From positions 1 to 22,968 of the forward strand of contig DHFQ01000133.1 in NCBI GenBank assembly GCA_002402325.1: a stretch of 22,968 bases of DNA. The letters are read 5' to 3'. Position 1 is the first letter of the stretch. Each line of letters starts with the position of its first letter. Origin of the DNA: Candidatus Aminicenantes bacterium UBA4820. Its GTDB lineage: Bacteria; Acidobacteriota; UBA4820. Under the pieces are notes generated by a model. That model did not search any database. It had not been told where the DNA came from and saw only the letters and a list, made by a program, of their open reading frames with translations. Of the stretch, positions 1 to 6,485 are shown piece by piece. A program made the position numbers and the translations under genes.

Positions 1-195
1 TTTTATATGAAAGTTTCTATCTAATGGTTTTATCAATTCCGGAATTTTCTTAAGATTTAAGGAGGTGGTTTCTGCCATTTTATTAAATTTTTCTTTTTTC
101 TTGAAATGCGGCGGGGGGGGGGTAGATTTGTAAATTAAGGATTGATCTTGATTTACAAGATTGTCAAAACTCTTTTTGAGCACTCTCCACATCAT
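1..195 (-). CDS. Partial hypothetical protein with homopolymer tract (N-terminus only)
   Basis: The minus strand is open from an ATG at 195 to the window edge (65 codons), so the 3' end of the gene is missing. The product starts MMWRVLKKSFDNLVNQ and is rich in Lys. Four consecutive Pro codons arise from a run of ten C on the coding strand (113-122), followed by a Lys-rich stretch. I do not recognise a family. Support for a real gene is its geometry: a consensus-like promoter at 224-251, an expected transcript start near 217, a weak Shine-Dalgarno GAGAAG four bases before the ATG, and an in-frame stop (205-207) just upstream that fixes the start region. A second in-frame ATG at 78 is an alternative start that would exclude the homopolymer. 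It is divergent from the gene at 372. Frame and length depend on the exact number of G/C in the run. Confidence 0.45.
   Translation of the reverse strand, partial: MMWRVLKKSFDNLVNQDQSLIYKSTPPPPHFKKKEKFNKMAETTSLNLKKIPELIKPLDRNFHIK
113..122. repeat. 10-base poly-G homopolymer
   Basis: Ten consecutive G on the plus strand (C on the minus strand), preceded by gcggc, in an otherwise AT-rich context. It falls inside the leftward open frame and encodes part of a Pro-Pro-Pro-Pro run. Such tracts can change length by polymerase slippage, and are also prone to sequencing error. Confidence 0.9.
145..161. repeat. Short perfect inverted repeat ATCTTG-N5-CAAGAT
   Basis: ATCTTG (145-150) and CAAGAT (156-161) are perfect inverted arms around ATTTA, located inside the leftward frame, downstream of its promoter. 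It could be a small hairpin or an operator. The related string ATTTACAAA or its complement also occurs near 126 and 266. No function can be assigned. Confidence 0.3.
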
Positions 196-223
196 TCTAC
201 TTCTCTATCATTTAGTATATATT

Positions 224-251
224 AGTATATAACCAACTTTTGTTGTGTCAA
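224..251 (-). promoter_or_regulatory. Sigma70-type promoter for the leftward gene
   Basis: On the minus strand, TTGACA (246-251) is followed after 16 bases by TATACT (224-229), a perfect -35 and a 5/6 -10. Transcription would begin near 217, about 20 bases before the ATG at 195. A second TATACT copy lies ten bases further on (214-219). Confidence 0.7.
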
Positions 252-270
252 GAGTCACCCATCCAAATTT

Positions 271-309
271 ACAAAAAATCAAAAAGAGGGGCTGAAATTT
301 TCAGCCCTT
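271..309 (-). terminator. Rho-independent terminator reading leftward
   Basis: Arms GGGCTGAAA (289-297) and TTTCAGCCC (299-307) form a G+C-capped hairpin. On the minus strand it is followed by a T-rich tract (CTCTTTTTGATTTTTTG). There is no T tract on the plus strand, so it works leftward. It sits between two divergent promoters, where it would stop antisense transcripts from the right before they enter the leftward gene. Confidence 0.6.
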
Positions 310-316
310 AAGGATA

Positions 317-345
317 TTGCAACTTGTTTTGATGAGAGTTAAAAT
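317..345 (+). promoter_or_regulatory. Promoter for the secreted-protein gene at 372
   Basis: TTGCAA (317-322), a 17-base spacer and TAAAAT (340-345), which is 4/6 and 5/6 to consensus. The predicted start near 352 gives a leader of about 20 bases containing AGGAGGAT at 361-368. Confidence 0.55.
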
Positions 346-371
346 GAAAGAGTGTTATATAGGAGGATACA

Positions 372-1343
372 ATGAAAAAAAGGTTATTGGTTTTCCTTTT
401 ATGCCTTTTAACTTCTCTTTTTCTATTTGAAGCGGAAGAAAAAAGGGAAAAAGAAAAGTTTAATTATGATTTTGCTGTTGGGCTTGCGACGATTGGAGAG
501 AATAATAAAGCAAGTTTAAGAATTATATCGTGGGTTTTTAACGAAGGCTTTTTTCCACAACCTTCTTTCGGTGTGGATAGTTATCGTAAATTGCAAAACG
601 ATTTTTTGACAGATATGAAAAAAAGGAACAAAAGGGTTGAATTTTTTTACAGAAACAATAAAATTGGTACAGCAACAATAAAAAATGTTGATGATAGCGG
701 CTGTGGAGATGTGTGGGCTGATTTAGAGGTTAAAGGAAAATCTATAGAACAATTACAATGTACGGGCATTATACCTTTAGATAAACGATTTAAAGTCAAA
801 GAAACTTATAAAGAAATTACGCCCAGCGAAGACCAATTGAGTGATCTGAAAAATTGGGCTCAGGATTACTGCATTAAAGAAGCAATAAAATTTTTAAAAC
901 AAAAAAAAGATAGTTCCTATGTCCAAAAAAAGACTCAAGGAGAAATTGAAAATTCCGATTTTTCCATTGACAAAGACAAAATAAATATAAAGGCATTCTA
1001 TTTGAATAAAACCAAAACTGATCTCTATATAATAAGTACTCCCTATTTCAAATGTTCTAAAAAGGTCGTTAATCTTCTGCTCCCGAACTTTCACTTAGAG
1101 GCATTTCCTATTGGTTGGTTCTTAGTAGTGGAGATAAAAGATGGACAGAAGAAAATATTGCATTCAGAGGAACAAGAGGGGCAGTATAATGAAATTGGTT
1201 TCATTGATTTGTGCGATTTTGATGGGGATGAAATGCCTGAATTGGTTTTTGAGATTGGTGAACAAGATGGAACCTCACGCGAGCTCTATAAAATTTTAGA
1301 AAAAGAACTTAAACTTGTGGCGCAATATCGTTGGGGTTGCTGA
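372..1343 (+). CDS. Secreted protein of unknown function with a C-terminal DxDxDxE motif
   Basis: A 323-residue protein starting with a Sec-type signal peptide (MKKR, then a hydrophobic stretch at about residues 5-19, with a likely cleavage near residue 21). The mature part is charged and Lys-rich, with no membrane segment. Near the C-terminus, DLCDFDGDEMPELVFE (residues 279-294; acidic ligands D282, D284, D286) resembles the calcium-binding loop of FG-GAP/VCBS-type repeats, in which D-x-D-x-D-G is followed by a P-E/D-L-V strand. Only one copy is visible. The protein ends in Cys323. Translation starts at the ATG behind AGGAGGAT (361-368). It is monocistronic, since 245 bases separate it from the next gene. 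I do not recognise the family beyond the loop; the envelope or extracellular location is inferred from the signal peptide. Confidence 0.8.
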   Translation: MKKRLLVFLLCLLTSLFLFEAEEKREKEKFNYDFAVGLATIGENNKASLRIISWVFNEGFFPQPSFGVDSYRKLQNDFLTDMKKRNKRVEFFYRNNKIGTATIKNVDDSGCGDVWADLEVKGKSIEQLQCTGIIPLDKRFKVKETYKEITPSEDQLSDLKNWAQDYCIKEAIKFLKQKKDSSYVQKKTQGEIENSDFSIDKDKINIKAFYLNKTKTDLYIISTPYFKCSKKVVNLLLPNFHLEAFPIGWFLVVEIKDGQKKILHSEEQEGQYNEIGFIDLCDFDGDEMPELVFEIGEQDGTSRELYKILEKELKLVAQYRWGC

Positions 1344-1380
1344 GTCATTTTATATTACTCTTCAACAAAGTAAAAGCAAA

Positions 1381-1450
1381 AGGACTTTAAGACTCTTTAA
1401 AAGCCCTAAATTTGTCTTTAATTTAAACTTTAGAAGTTGCTTTTTTATTT
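1381..1450 (+). terminator. Possible terminator region after the secreted-protein gene
   Basis: Two weak hairpins lie here. AGGACTTT (1381-1388) pairs with AAAGCCCT (1400-1407) with one mismatch. AACTT-TAG-AAGTT (1426-1438) is followed two bases later by TTTTTTATTTT (1441 onward). The second has the T tract but a weak, AT-rich stem. It is plausible as the end of the upstream transcript but not convincing. Confidence 0.3.
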
Positions 1451-1472
1451 TCAAGACATTATATTATTGACA

Positions 1473-1540
1473 TCCCGGTTTTAATTTAGATCGGGACCCT
1501 CCAAGGGCGGCGGAACTCCCCCCCATTCCTGCCGCCCAGT
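1473..1540. other. G+C-rich, self-complementary intergenic island
   Basis: Within the 245-base gap, this stretch is much richer in G+C than its surroundings and folds on itself. TCCCG (1473-1477) faces CGGGA (1492-1496) around an AT-rich loop. GGGCGGC then GGAA (about 1505-1515) faces TTCC then GCCGCCC (about 1526-1537), around a loop containing seven C. It is flanked by two TTGACA hexamers (1467-1472 and 1544-1549). It may be a REP/MITE-like repeat, a structured 5' element or a terminator. It has no good T tract, and I cannot decide between these. Confidence 0.45.
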
Positions 1541-1543
1541 TTC

Positions 1544-1572
1544 TTGACAAAATTTGATTTTTGGAATAGTTT
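1544..1572 (+). promoter_or_regulatory. Likely promoter of the AmmeMemoRadiSam operon
   Basis: A perfect TTGACA (1544-1549) is followed at 17 bases by TAGTTT (1567-1572), a poor -10. A perfect TATAAT lies at 1572-1577, but 22 bases from the -35 and too near the ATG at 1589. The -35 is convincing and the exact -10 is not. Confidence 0.4.
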
Positions 1573-1588
1573 ATAATTGGAGTGAAGA

Positions 1589-2827
1589 ATGGAAAAAACT
1601 CTTTCAAGAAGAGAATTTTTAAACCTTGCGATTAAGACGGGAATTATTTTATCTTCAGTGCCACTTTTTAACTCCTTGAATAAAGCAAAAAACTTTCTTG
1701 ATTACAGTTTTGGTGATATTTTTGCCGATGATGCACTCTCAAGAATCCTTTTGACAGCACCAAAAGCGAGATTCTGGGAGAGAATTACAGAAAAGACGGA
1801 TTGTTCAATTTGCCACTCTTCAATTAAGGGTCAGTTTTCTAAAAGCCATTTTAAAAATGATGTGGTTTGCTTTCTTTGTGCCCATAACTGTTTAATCAAG
1901 GATGGAAAAAGAGGGAAATGCAAGACGAGAATAAATATAAAAGGCGATTTGATAACACTCGTCTATGGTAGGCCTATGACTTCTCATACCGACCCGATTG
2001 AGAAGAAACCTTTTTATCACTTTTTACCCGGGTCTCTTGCTTTTTCATTTGCAACCTCTGGTTGCCCCTTTTCTTGCAAGTTCTGTCAGAATTGGGAAAT
2101 CTCTCAGGCATCTCCAGAAGACTACTACACTGAGTTTGTTCCTCCGACAACTATTTCAAATAGGGCAAAAACTCAAAAAGTTCCGATAATTGCCTACACT
2201 TATAATGAACCAACGGTCTTTTCAGAATACCTTCTTGATGTTGCAAGAGAGGGGAAAAAATTGGGACTAAAAAGTGTTCTAATTTCCTGTGGCTTTATGG
2301 GCGATGAGGTTTTAAAGGAGATGACTGAAACACTTGATGCAATAAAGATAGATTTGAAAGGATTTTCTGAGGATTTTTATAAAAATATAAGTGCGGGCTC
2401 TTTAAAACCCGTTTTAAAAAACATAAAAACTGTTGCAAAATCAAATACACATCTTGAAATTGTAAATCTTGTTGTGCCGACCTTAAACGATAAAGATGAA
2501 GATTTAAAAAATCTCGCAAAATTTGTTCGTGATGAAGCAGGATACGATACTCCACTCCATTTTACGAGGTTTCATCCCGATTACCAACTTTTAAACCTTC
2601 CACCAACTCCCGTTCAAACCCTTGAAAAAGCAAGAGACATTGCGATGAATCTTGGGCTTAAGTATGTCTATGTTGGAAATGTTCCCGGTCATCCGGGGAA
2701 TAACACCTATTGTCCTGAGTGTAAGAAAGTTGTTATTGATAGAAAGGGATTTTTTGTAAGTAAAATAAATTTAAAGGGTAACAAATGTTCATTTTGTGGT
2801 GAAACGATAAAAGGGGTTTTTGAGTGA
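1589..2827 (+). CDS. amrS: AmmeMemoRadiSam system radical SAM enzyme, Tat-type N-terminus
   Basis: A 412-residue radical SAM protein. The cluster-binding motif CX3CX2C is at C159, C163, C166 (GCPFSCKFCQNWE), which is characteristic of AmrS/PflA-like enzymes. It is preceded by the family's Cys-rich lead-in CFLCAHNC...GKC (C94, C97, C101, C111) and the V-Y-G-R-P and DPIEKKP strings. A C-terminal zinc-ribbon-like CPEC...CSFC (C375, C378, C400, C403) follows. Two features are unusual. The N-terminus reads SRREFL (6-11) followed by a hydrophobic stretch (13-27), as in twin-arginine export signals. An extra CSICH (72-76) sits upstream of the normal lead-in and could bind heme or metal. The start is the ATG behind GGAGTGAAG (1579-1587). 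The stop overlaps the next gene by four bases. The family's reaction is unknown; this cellular location is inferred from the signal only. Confidence 0.88.
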   Translation: MEKTLSRREFLNLAIKTGIILSSVPLFNSLNKAKNFLDYSFGDIFADDALSRILLTAPKARFWERITEKTDCSICHSSIKGQFSKSHFKNDVVCFLCAHNCLIKDGKRGKCKTRINIKGDLITLVYGRPMTSHTDPIEKKPFYHFLPGSLAFSFATSGCPFSCKFCQNWEISQASPEDYYTEFVPPTTISNRAKTQKVPIIAYTYNEPTVFSEYLLDVAREGKKLGLKSVLISCGFMGDEVLKEMTETLDAIKIDLKGFSEDFYKNISAGSLKPVLKNIKTVAKSNTHLEIVNLVVPTLNDKDEDLKNLAKFVRDEAGYDTPLHFTRFHPDYQLLNLPPTPVQTLEKARDIAMNLGLKYVYVGNVPGHPGNNTYCPECKKVVIDRKGFFVSKINLKGNKCSFCGETIKGVFE

Positions 2828-4314
2828 AAAAAGCAATTCTTATTTCAATAATTGTTTGTTTGATTGTAGGAGTGGGAAAAATGGTGTTAAGAGAACCTTG
2901 TGTTGCAGGACAGTTTTACGACGGTGATTCAGAGAAGTTGAAGAAAACGGTTGAGATTTATCTTGATGAAGCAGTTGAAAAAAAGGGAGGAAAACCTCGT
3001 GGTTTGATAGTTCCTCACGCAGGTTATCCGTTTTCAGCGCAGATTGCTGCAGATGCCTTTAAAAGAGTTCAAGGATTCAACTACGATTTTGTTTTAATTC
3101 TTGGAACCAATCATACAGTTTATCCTGAAAACTGCGGATTTCTTTACGATGGTGATGGTTTTAAAACTCCGCTTGGAACGGTTATGGTTGACAAGACAAT
3201 TATGGAGCAATTTTCAAAAAAAGGCGATCTCTTTAAATTCAACAACAATGCTCATTCAAGAGAACACTCAATTGAAGTTCAACTTCCTTTCATTCAAACA
3301 ATCTTGCCTGATGTCAGAATAGTTCCAATCGTGATTGCGACTTCGGACAAAAATTATTGTCAAAAAATAGGAAAAGCAATCGCAGAAATTGTAAAGGACA
3401 AAAATTTTCTTATTGTCGCTTCATCAGATTTATCTCATTATCCCGATTTTGATGTGGCAGAGGTTGTTGATAGAGAGACTTTAAAATCCTTTGCAACAAT
3501 GGATTTAAACAAAATCGTTGAAGTTGAGACAAGCAACCTAAGAAAACCGAATGTTGATACAACTGCCTGCGGGATTGGTGGAATAATGTGCCTAATTGAA
3601 GCAATGTCAAACCTCAATTGCAAAAAGGTTACTGTTATTTCTTATGCAAATTCAGGTCATACAGTAATTGGGGAGCAAGACAAGGTTGTTGGGTATGGTG
3701 CTGCTACATTTGAGGAGGGACCCTATCAAAGCGACACATCAGTTCTTGATATTCCCTCTTTCGGTGATGAACTTACCAAAAGTGAAAAAGATTATCTCTT
3801 AAAACTTGCAAGGAGAACCCTTGAAGATTATTTGAACTACAAAGTTTTTACCCTTCCAAGATTTATTTCCAAAAATCTTCAAAAAAAGCAAGGTGCATTT
3901 GTTACTTTAAACAAAAAGGGTGATTTAAGAGGTTGCATCGGTCATATGGCTGAAGATACACCACTTGCGACGACAGTTTCTATGATGGCTTTATCCGCAG
4001 CGCTTGAGGATACAAGGTTTTATCCCGTTGACAAAAGCGAACTTAAAGATATTGAAATTGAGATTTCCGTCCTTACTCCGATGAAGGAAGTGTCAGGGTT
4101 TAAAGATATTGTAATAGGAAGGGATGGAACTTTGATTCAGAAAAAAGGGAGAAGCGCGGTGTTTCTTCCTCAAGTTGCGCCTGAACAGGGGTGGAGCAGA
4201 GAGGAGATGCTTGAAAACCTTTGTCTGAAGGCGGGACTTTCTCCCGATGACTGGAAATCGGGTTGCAAATTTTTTACCTTTCAGGCGATAGTATTTTCTG
4301 AGAAAAAGCATTGA
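2824..4314 (+). CDS. AmmeMemoRadiSam system fused protein B-A (Memo + AMMECR1), with signal or anchor
   Basis: A 496-residue fusion. Residues about 4-20 form a hydrophobic signal or anchor. The Memo domain (about 22-298) keeps the residues that line the Memo metal pocket: PHAGY (H65), GTNH (H97), SREHSIEVQLPF (144-156), SSDLSHY (D202, H205), DTTACG (C249) and YANSGHT. Memo belongs to a fold related to class III extradiol dioxygenases, and human Memo binds copper. The AMMECR1 domain (about 315-490) has the hallmark LRGCIG hexapeptide (368-373). The start is a GTG that overlaps the upstream TGA (GTGA), with AAGGGG a few bases before it; no ATG fits better. The order RadicalSAM-Memo-AMMECR1 in one operon matches the known AmmeMemoRadiSam association, whose function is not established. 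The hydrophobic N-terminus suggests the protein acts outside the cytoplasm, like its partner. Confidence 0.9.
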   Translation: MKKAILISIIVCLIVGVGKMVLREPCVAGQFYDGDSEKLKKTVEIYLDEAVEKKGGKPRGLIVPHAGYPFSAQIAADAFKRVQGFNYDFVLILGTNHTVYPENCGFLYDGDGFKTPLGTVMVDKTIMEQFSKKGDLFKFNNNAHSREHSIEVQLPFIQTILPDVRIVPIVIATSDKNYCQKIGKAIAEIVKDKNFLIVASSDLSHYPDFDVAEVVDRETLKSFATMDLNKIVEVETSNLRKPNVDTTACGIGGIMCLIEAMSNLNCKKVTVISYANSGHTVIGEQDKVVGYGAATFEEGPYQSDTSVLDIPSFGDELTKSEKDYLLKLARRTLEDYLNYKVFTLPRFISKNLQKKQGAFVTLNKKGDLRGCIGHMAEDTPLATTVSMMALSAALEDTRFYPVDKSELKDIEIEISVLTPMKEVSGFKDIVIGRDGTLIQKKGRSAVFLPQVAPEQGWSREEMLENLCLKAGLSPDDWKSGCKFFTFQAIVFSEKKH

Positions 4315-6395
4315 TTGCGTTTTACATCGTTGTTCTTGGTTTTCTGTCTCTATTTGGGCAGATAACACTTTCAAGGGAACTTATTTGTGTCTTTTCATCG
4401 GGTGAACTTTTTGTCGTCTTTGGAATATCGCTTTGCATTTTTGCCACCTCCTTAGGAATATTTACCTCTTTAAGGACAAATTTAAGAAGAATAAAAATTC
4501 TTTTTATTTTTTACGGAATTTCATTTTTAATTTTATTTCTTTTTACATCTTCCTTGAGAAGTTTTATTGGTGTTCAAAGGGGGCTTCTGCTTCCTCTTGA
4601 TAAACAACTTTTTTGTGCAATAATAATTTTATTTCCGTTTGGTTTTTTTTCCGGGAAATTGTTTGGAGAAGTTTCTTTAATCTATCTTCAAAAAGATGGA
4701 ACTCCCGCAAAAAGTTATGCCCTTGATACGCTCGGCGCTGTCTTTGGAGGAATTTTTTCACTTTTAGCAAATCATTTTATGTTACCACTTTCTCTTTCTG
4801 TTGTTTTCTTTCTTTTTCTTTCAATCTTTTCAGCGACCTTGAAAAACAGCAAATGGAAGAGTTTGGCTTTAGCAGTTTCATCACTTCTACTTTTTCTGCT
4901 TTTTCCTTTGATTAACTTTCTCCATTTTTCAATCCTCAAAATTGAGGAGCCATTTTTGAAAGAAATACGGGAAACACCAAATGGAAGAATCGCAATTTCT
5001 GAAAATAGAGATCAGGTAACCCTTTTTCTAAACAACTCCCTCTCTTTTGAAAGTCAATCAACACAAGCGGAAGAGTTCGTTCACCTTCCACTTTTATGCT
5101 CAAACCATCCACAAAGAGTTTTACTGATTGGGGGTTGTGGTGAAGGAGTTTTGAAGGAGGTAAAGAAATATAATCCAGAAGTTGTTGATGTGGTGGAGTT
5201 GTCAAAAGAGTTTGTTGAACTTCCCCAAAAGTATATCAAGGACGATAGGTTTGCAAGTTTAAAAAATAAAGGGGCAAATTTGATAATTGGGGATGGGAGG
5301 AAGTTTTTAAAAAATTGTTCAAACTACGATGTGATACTGGTATCTTCAACTGCTCCCGGTTCTATCGCTGAGGGAAGATTTTTTACTGAGGAGTTTTATA
5401 AAAGTGTTCGTAATAAACTTAACGCTGATGGGGTTTTTGCAATCAGAATAAGAGGTTCTGAAAACTACTTGAGCGGTCTGCTTTTCAAAAGGACATGTTC
5501 AGCACTAAAAAAGATAGATGAAATATTTGAGAGTTCTATGATAATTCCATTCTCTACGACGCTTGCAATTGGAATCAAAGGGAAGTTGCCTGAAAGTGAA
5601 AAAATAATAAAGAGGTTTGAAGAAAGAAAGATTGAAACTCAACTTGTTTCATCAAAGTATCTTTGTTACATCCTTGAAAACGAAAGAAGAAAGAAGATGG
5701 AAGAAGAATTAAAAAATTCAAAATGCGAAACGACGAGTGATTTAAAGCCCTCCGCCTATTTTTTGACTCTTCTCCTTGAAACTTCAAGAACTTATCCAAA
5801 AATCGCCTTTTACTCGAATCTACTTGCTTATGCTTTTTATTTTTCAATTTCTATTGCCTTTATTATTGCGTTTTCTATTTTAATTGGACGGTTTGTTTTT
5901 AAAATTGAACCGGGATCCGCAATAGTTTTTGCTTCTGGTTTTTCAGCAATGACTTATGAATCTTTGATTTTAATCTACTATCAGTTGAAAAAGGGAGTTT
6001 TGTATAAGGACATAGGTTTCATTACCGCAATCTTTATGCTCGGTTTAATGGTTGGGTCTCTTCTCTTTCCTGAAAAAGTTAAGTTGAGAAGGTTAGTTTA
6101 TTTAGTTTTAATTCTTCTTATGATTTTGCCTCTATTTTTAATTTTAAAAATTGAAGTCTCATCTTTAATAATTTTTGTTGTAGTTTTTTCTGGTGGCTTT
6201 AGTTCTGGCTCTCTGTTTAAACTTTCTCAAAACCTTATTACTGCTAAAAAGGATGAGGCATTAAGAAAACTTTACTTTCTTGATTTACTTGGTGGTTCAA
6301 TTGGAGGAATCACCTCTACTTTGCTATTTATCCCCTTATTTGGGCTTGAATTGACACTTTTATTTACAGGAGTTACACTTCTTCTTTGCCTTTGA
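4311..6395 (+). CDS. Polytopic membrane protein with central spermidine-synthase-like domain
   Basis: A 694-residue protein. An N-terminal membrane region (about 1-205, six or so hydrophobic helices) and a C-terminal membrane region (about 500-694) flank a soluble domain (about 215-430) that resembles polyamine aminopropyltransferases. It has a nucleotide-binding loop LLIGGCGEG (271-279), an acidic residue after strand 2 (VVELS, E296), GDGRKFL (327-333) and EGRFFTEEFY (354-363). The usual active-site string D-x-T-D-P is replaced by S-S-T-A-P (345-349), so both acidic residues are gone. The two membrane halves look duplicated: YALDTLGAVFGG (136-147) against YFLDLLGGSIGG (655-666). The start is a TTG overlapping the previous stop (TTGA), which implies translational coupling. 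It resembles the fused MFS/spermidine-synthase-like proteins of many bacteria, whose function is poorly known. Substrate and reaction cannot be assigned, and classical spermidine synthesis is unlikely. Confidence 0.8.
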   Translation: MIAFYIVVLGFLSLFGQITLSRELICVFSSGELFVVFGISLCIFATSLGIFTSLRTNLRRIKILFIFYGISFLILFLFTSSLRSFIGVQRGLLLPLDKQLFCAIIILFPFGFFSGKLFGEVSLIYLQKDGTPAKSYALDTLGAVFGGIFSLLANHFMLPLSLSVVFFLFLSIFSATLKNSKWKSLALAVSSLLLFLLFPLINFLHFSILKIEEPFLKEIRETPNGRIAISENRDQVTLFLNNSLSFESQSTQAEEFVHLPLLCSNHPQRVLLIGGCGEGVLKEVKKYNPEVVDVVELSKEFVELPQKYIKDDRFASLKNKGANLIIGDGRKFLKNCSNYDVILVSSTAPGSIAEGRFFTEEFYKSVRNKLNADGVFAIRIRGSENYLSGLLFKRTCSALKKIDEIFESSMIIPFSTTLAIGIKGKLPESEKIIKRFEERKIETQLVSSKYLCYILENERRKKMEEELKNSKCETTSDLKPSAYFLTLLLETSRTYPKIAFYSNLLAYAFYFSISIAFIIAFSILIGRFVFKIEPGSAIVFASGFSAMTYESLILIYYQLKKGVLYKDIGFITAIFMLGLMVGSLLFPEKVKLRRLVYLVLILLMILPLFLILKIEVSSLIIFVVVFSGGFSSGSLFKLSQNLITAKKDEALRKLYFLDLLGGSIGGITSTLLFIPLFGLELTLLFTGVTLLLCL

Positions 6396-6422
6396 AATAG
6401 CAAAGGTTACAACTTATAAAGT

Positions 6423-6452
6423 TTGACAAATGACCGAAATGTAAGTTAAAAT
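6423..6452 (+). promoter_or_regulatory. Promoter of the rpsP operon
   Basis: A perfect TTGACA (6423-6428), an 18-base spacer and TAAAAT (6447-6452, 5/6). The predicted start is near 6459, about 27 bases before the rpsP start codon. This makes the ATG at 6459 an unlikely translation start. Confidence 0.7.
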
Positions 6453-6474
6453 AAAAAATTGACAATATTGAGAC

Positions 6475-6480
6475 GGAGGT
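6475..6480 (+). promoter_or_regulatory. Shine-Dalgarno that fixes the rpsP start at TTG 6486
   Basis: GGAGGT ends five bases before TTG at 6486-6488. From this TTG the product begins MLAIRLKRVGRKG, matching the normal start of bacterial S16. The in-frame ATG at 6459 would translate through the ribosome binding site. Confidence 0.85.
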
Positions 6481-6485
6481 GTAAT

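Noticed and set aside
162..167. Second TTGACA on the minus strand as a promoter
   Set aside because: No -10-like hexamer lies at 15-19 bases, and it is inside the leftward coding frame; the promoter at 224-251 is far better.
1473..1540. Riboswitch or tRNA in the G+C-rich island
   Set aside because: It has no cloverleaf and no recognised riboswitch core; only hairpin potential is supported.
6459..6485. ATG at 6459 as the start of rpsP
   Set aside because: It lies at the predicted transcript start and would translate through the GGAGGT site; S16 homologues begin at the TTG at 6486.
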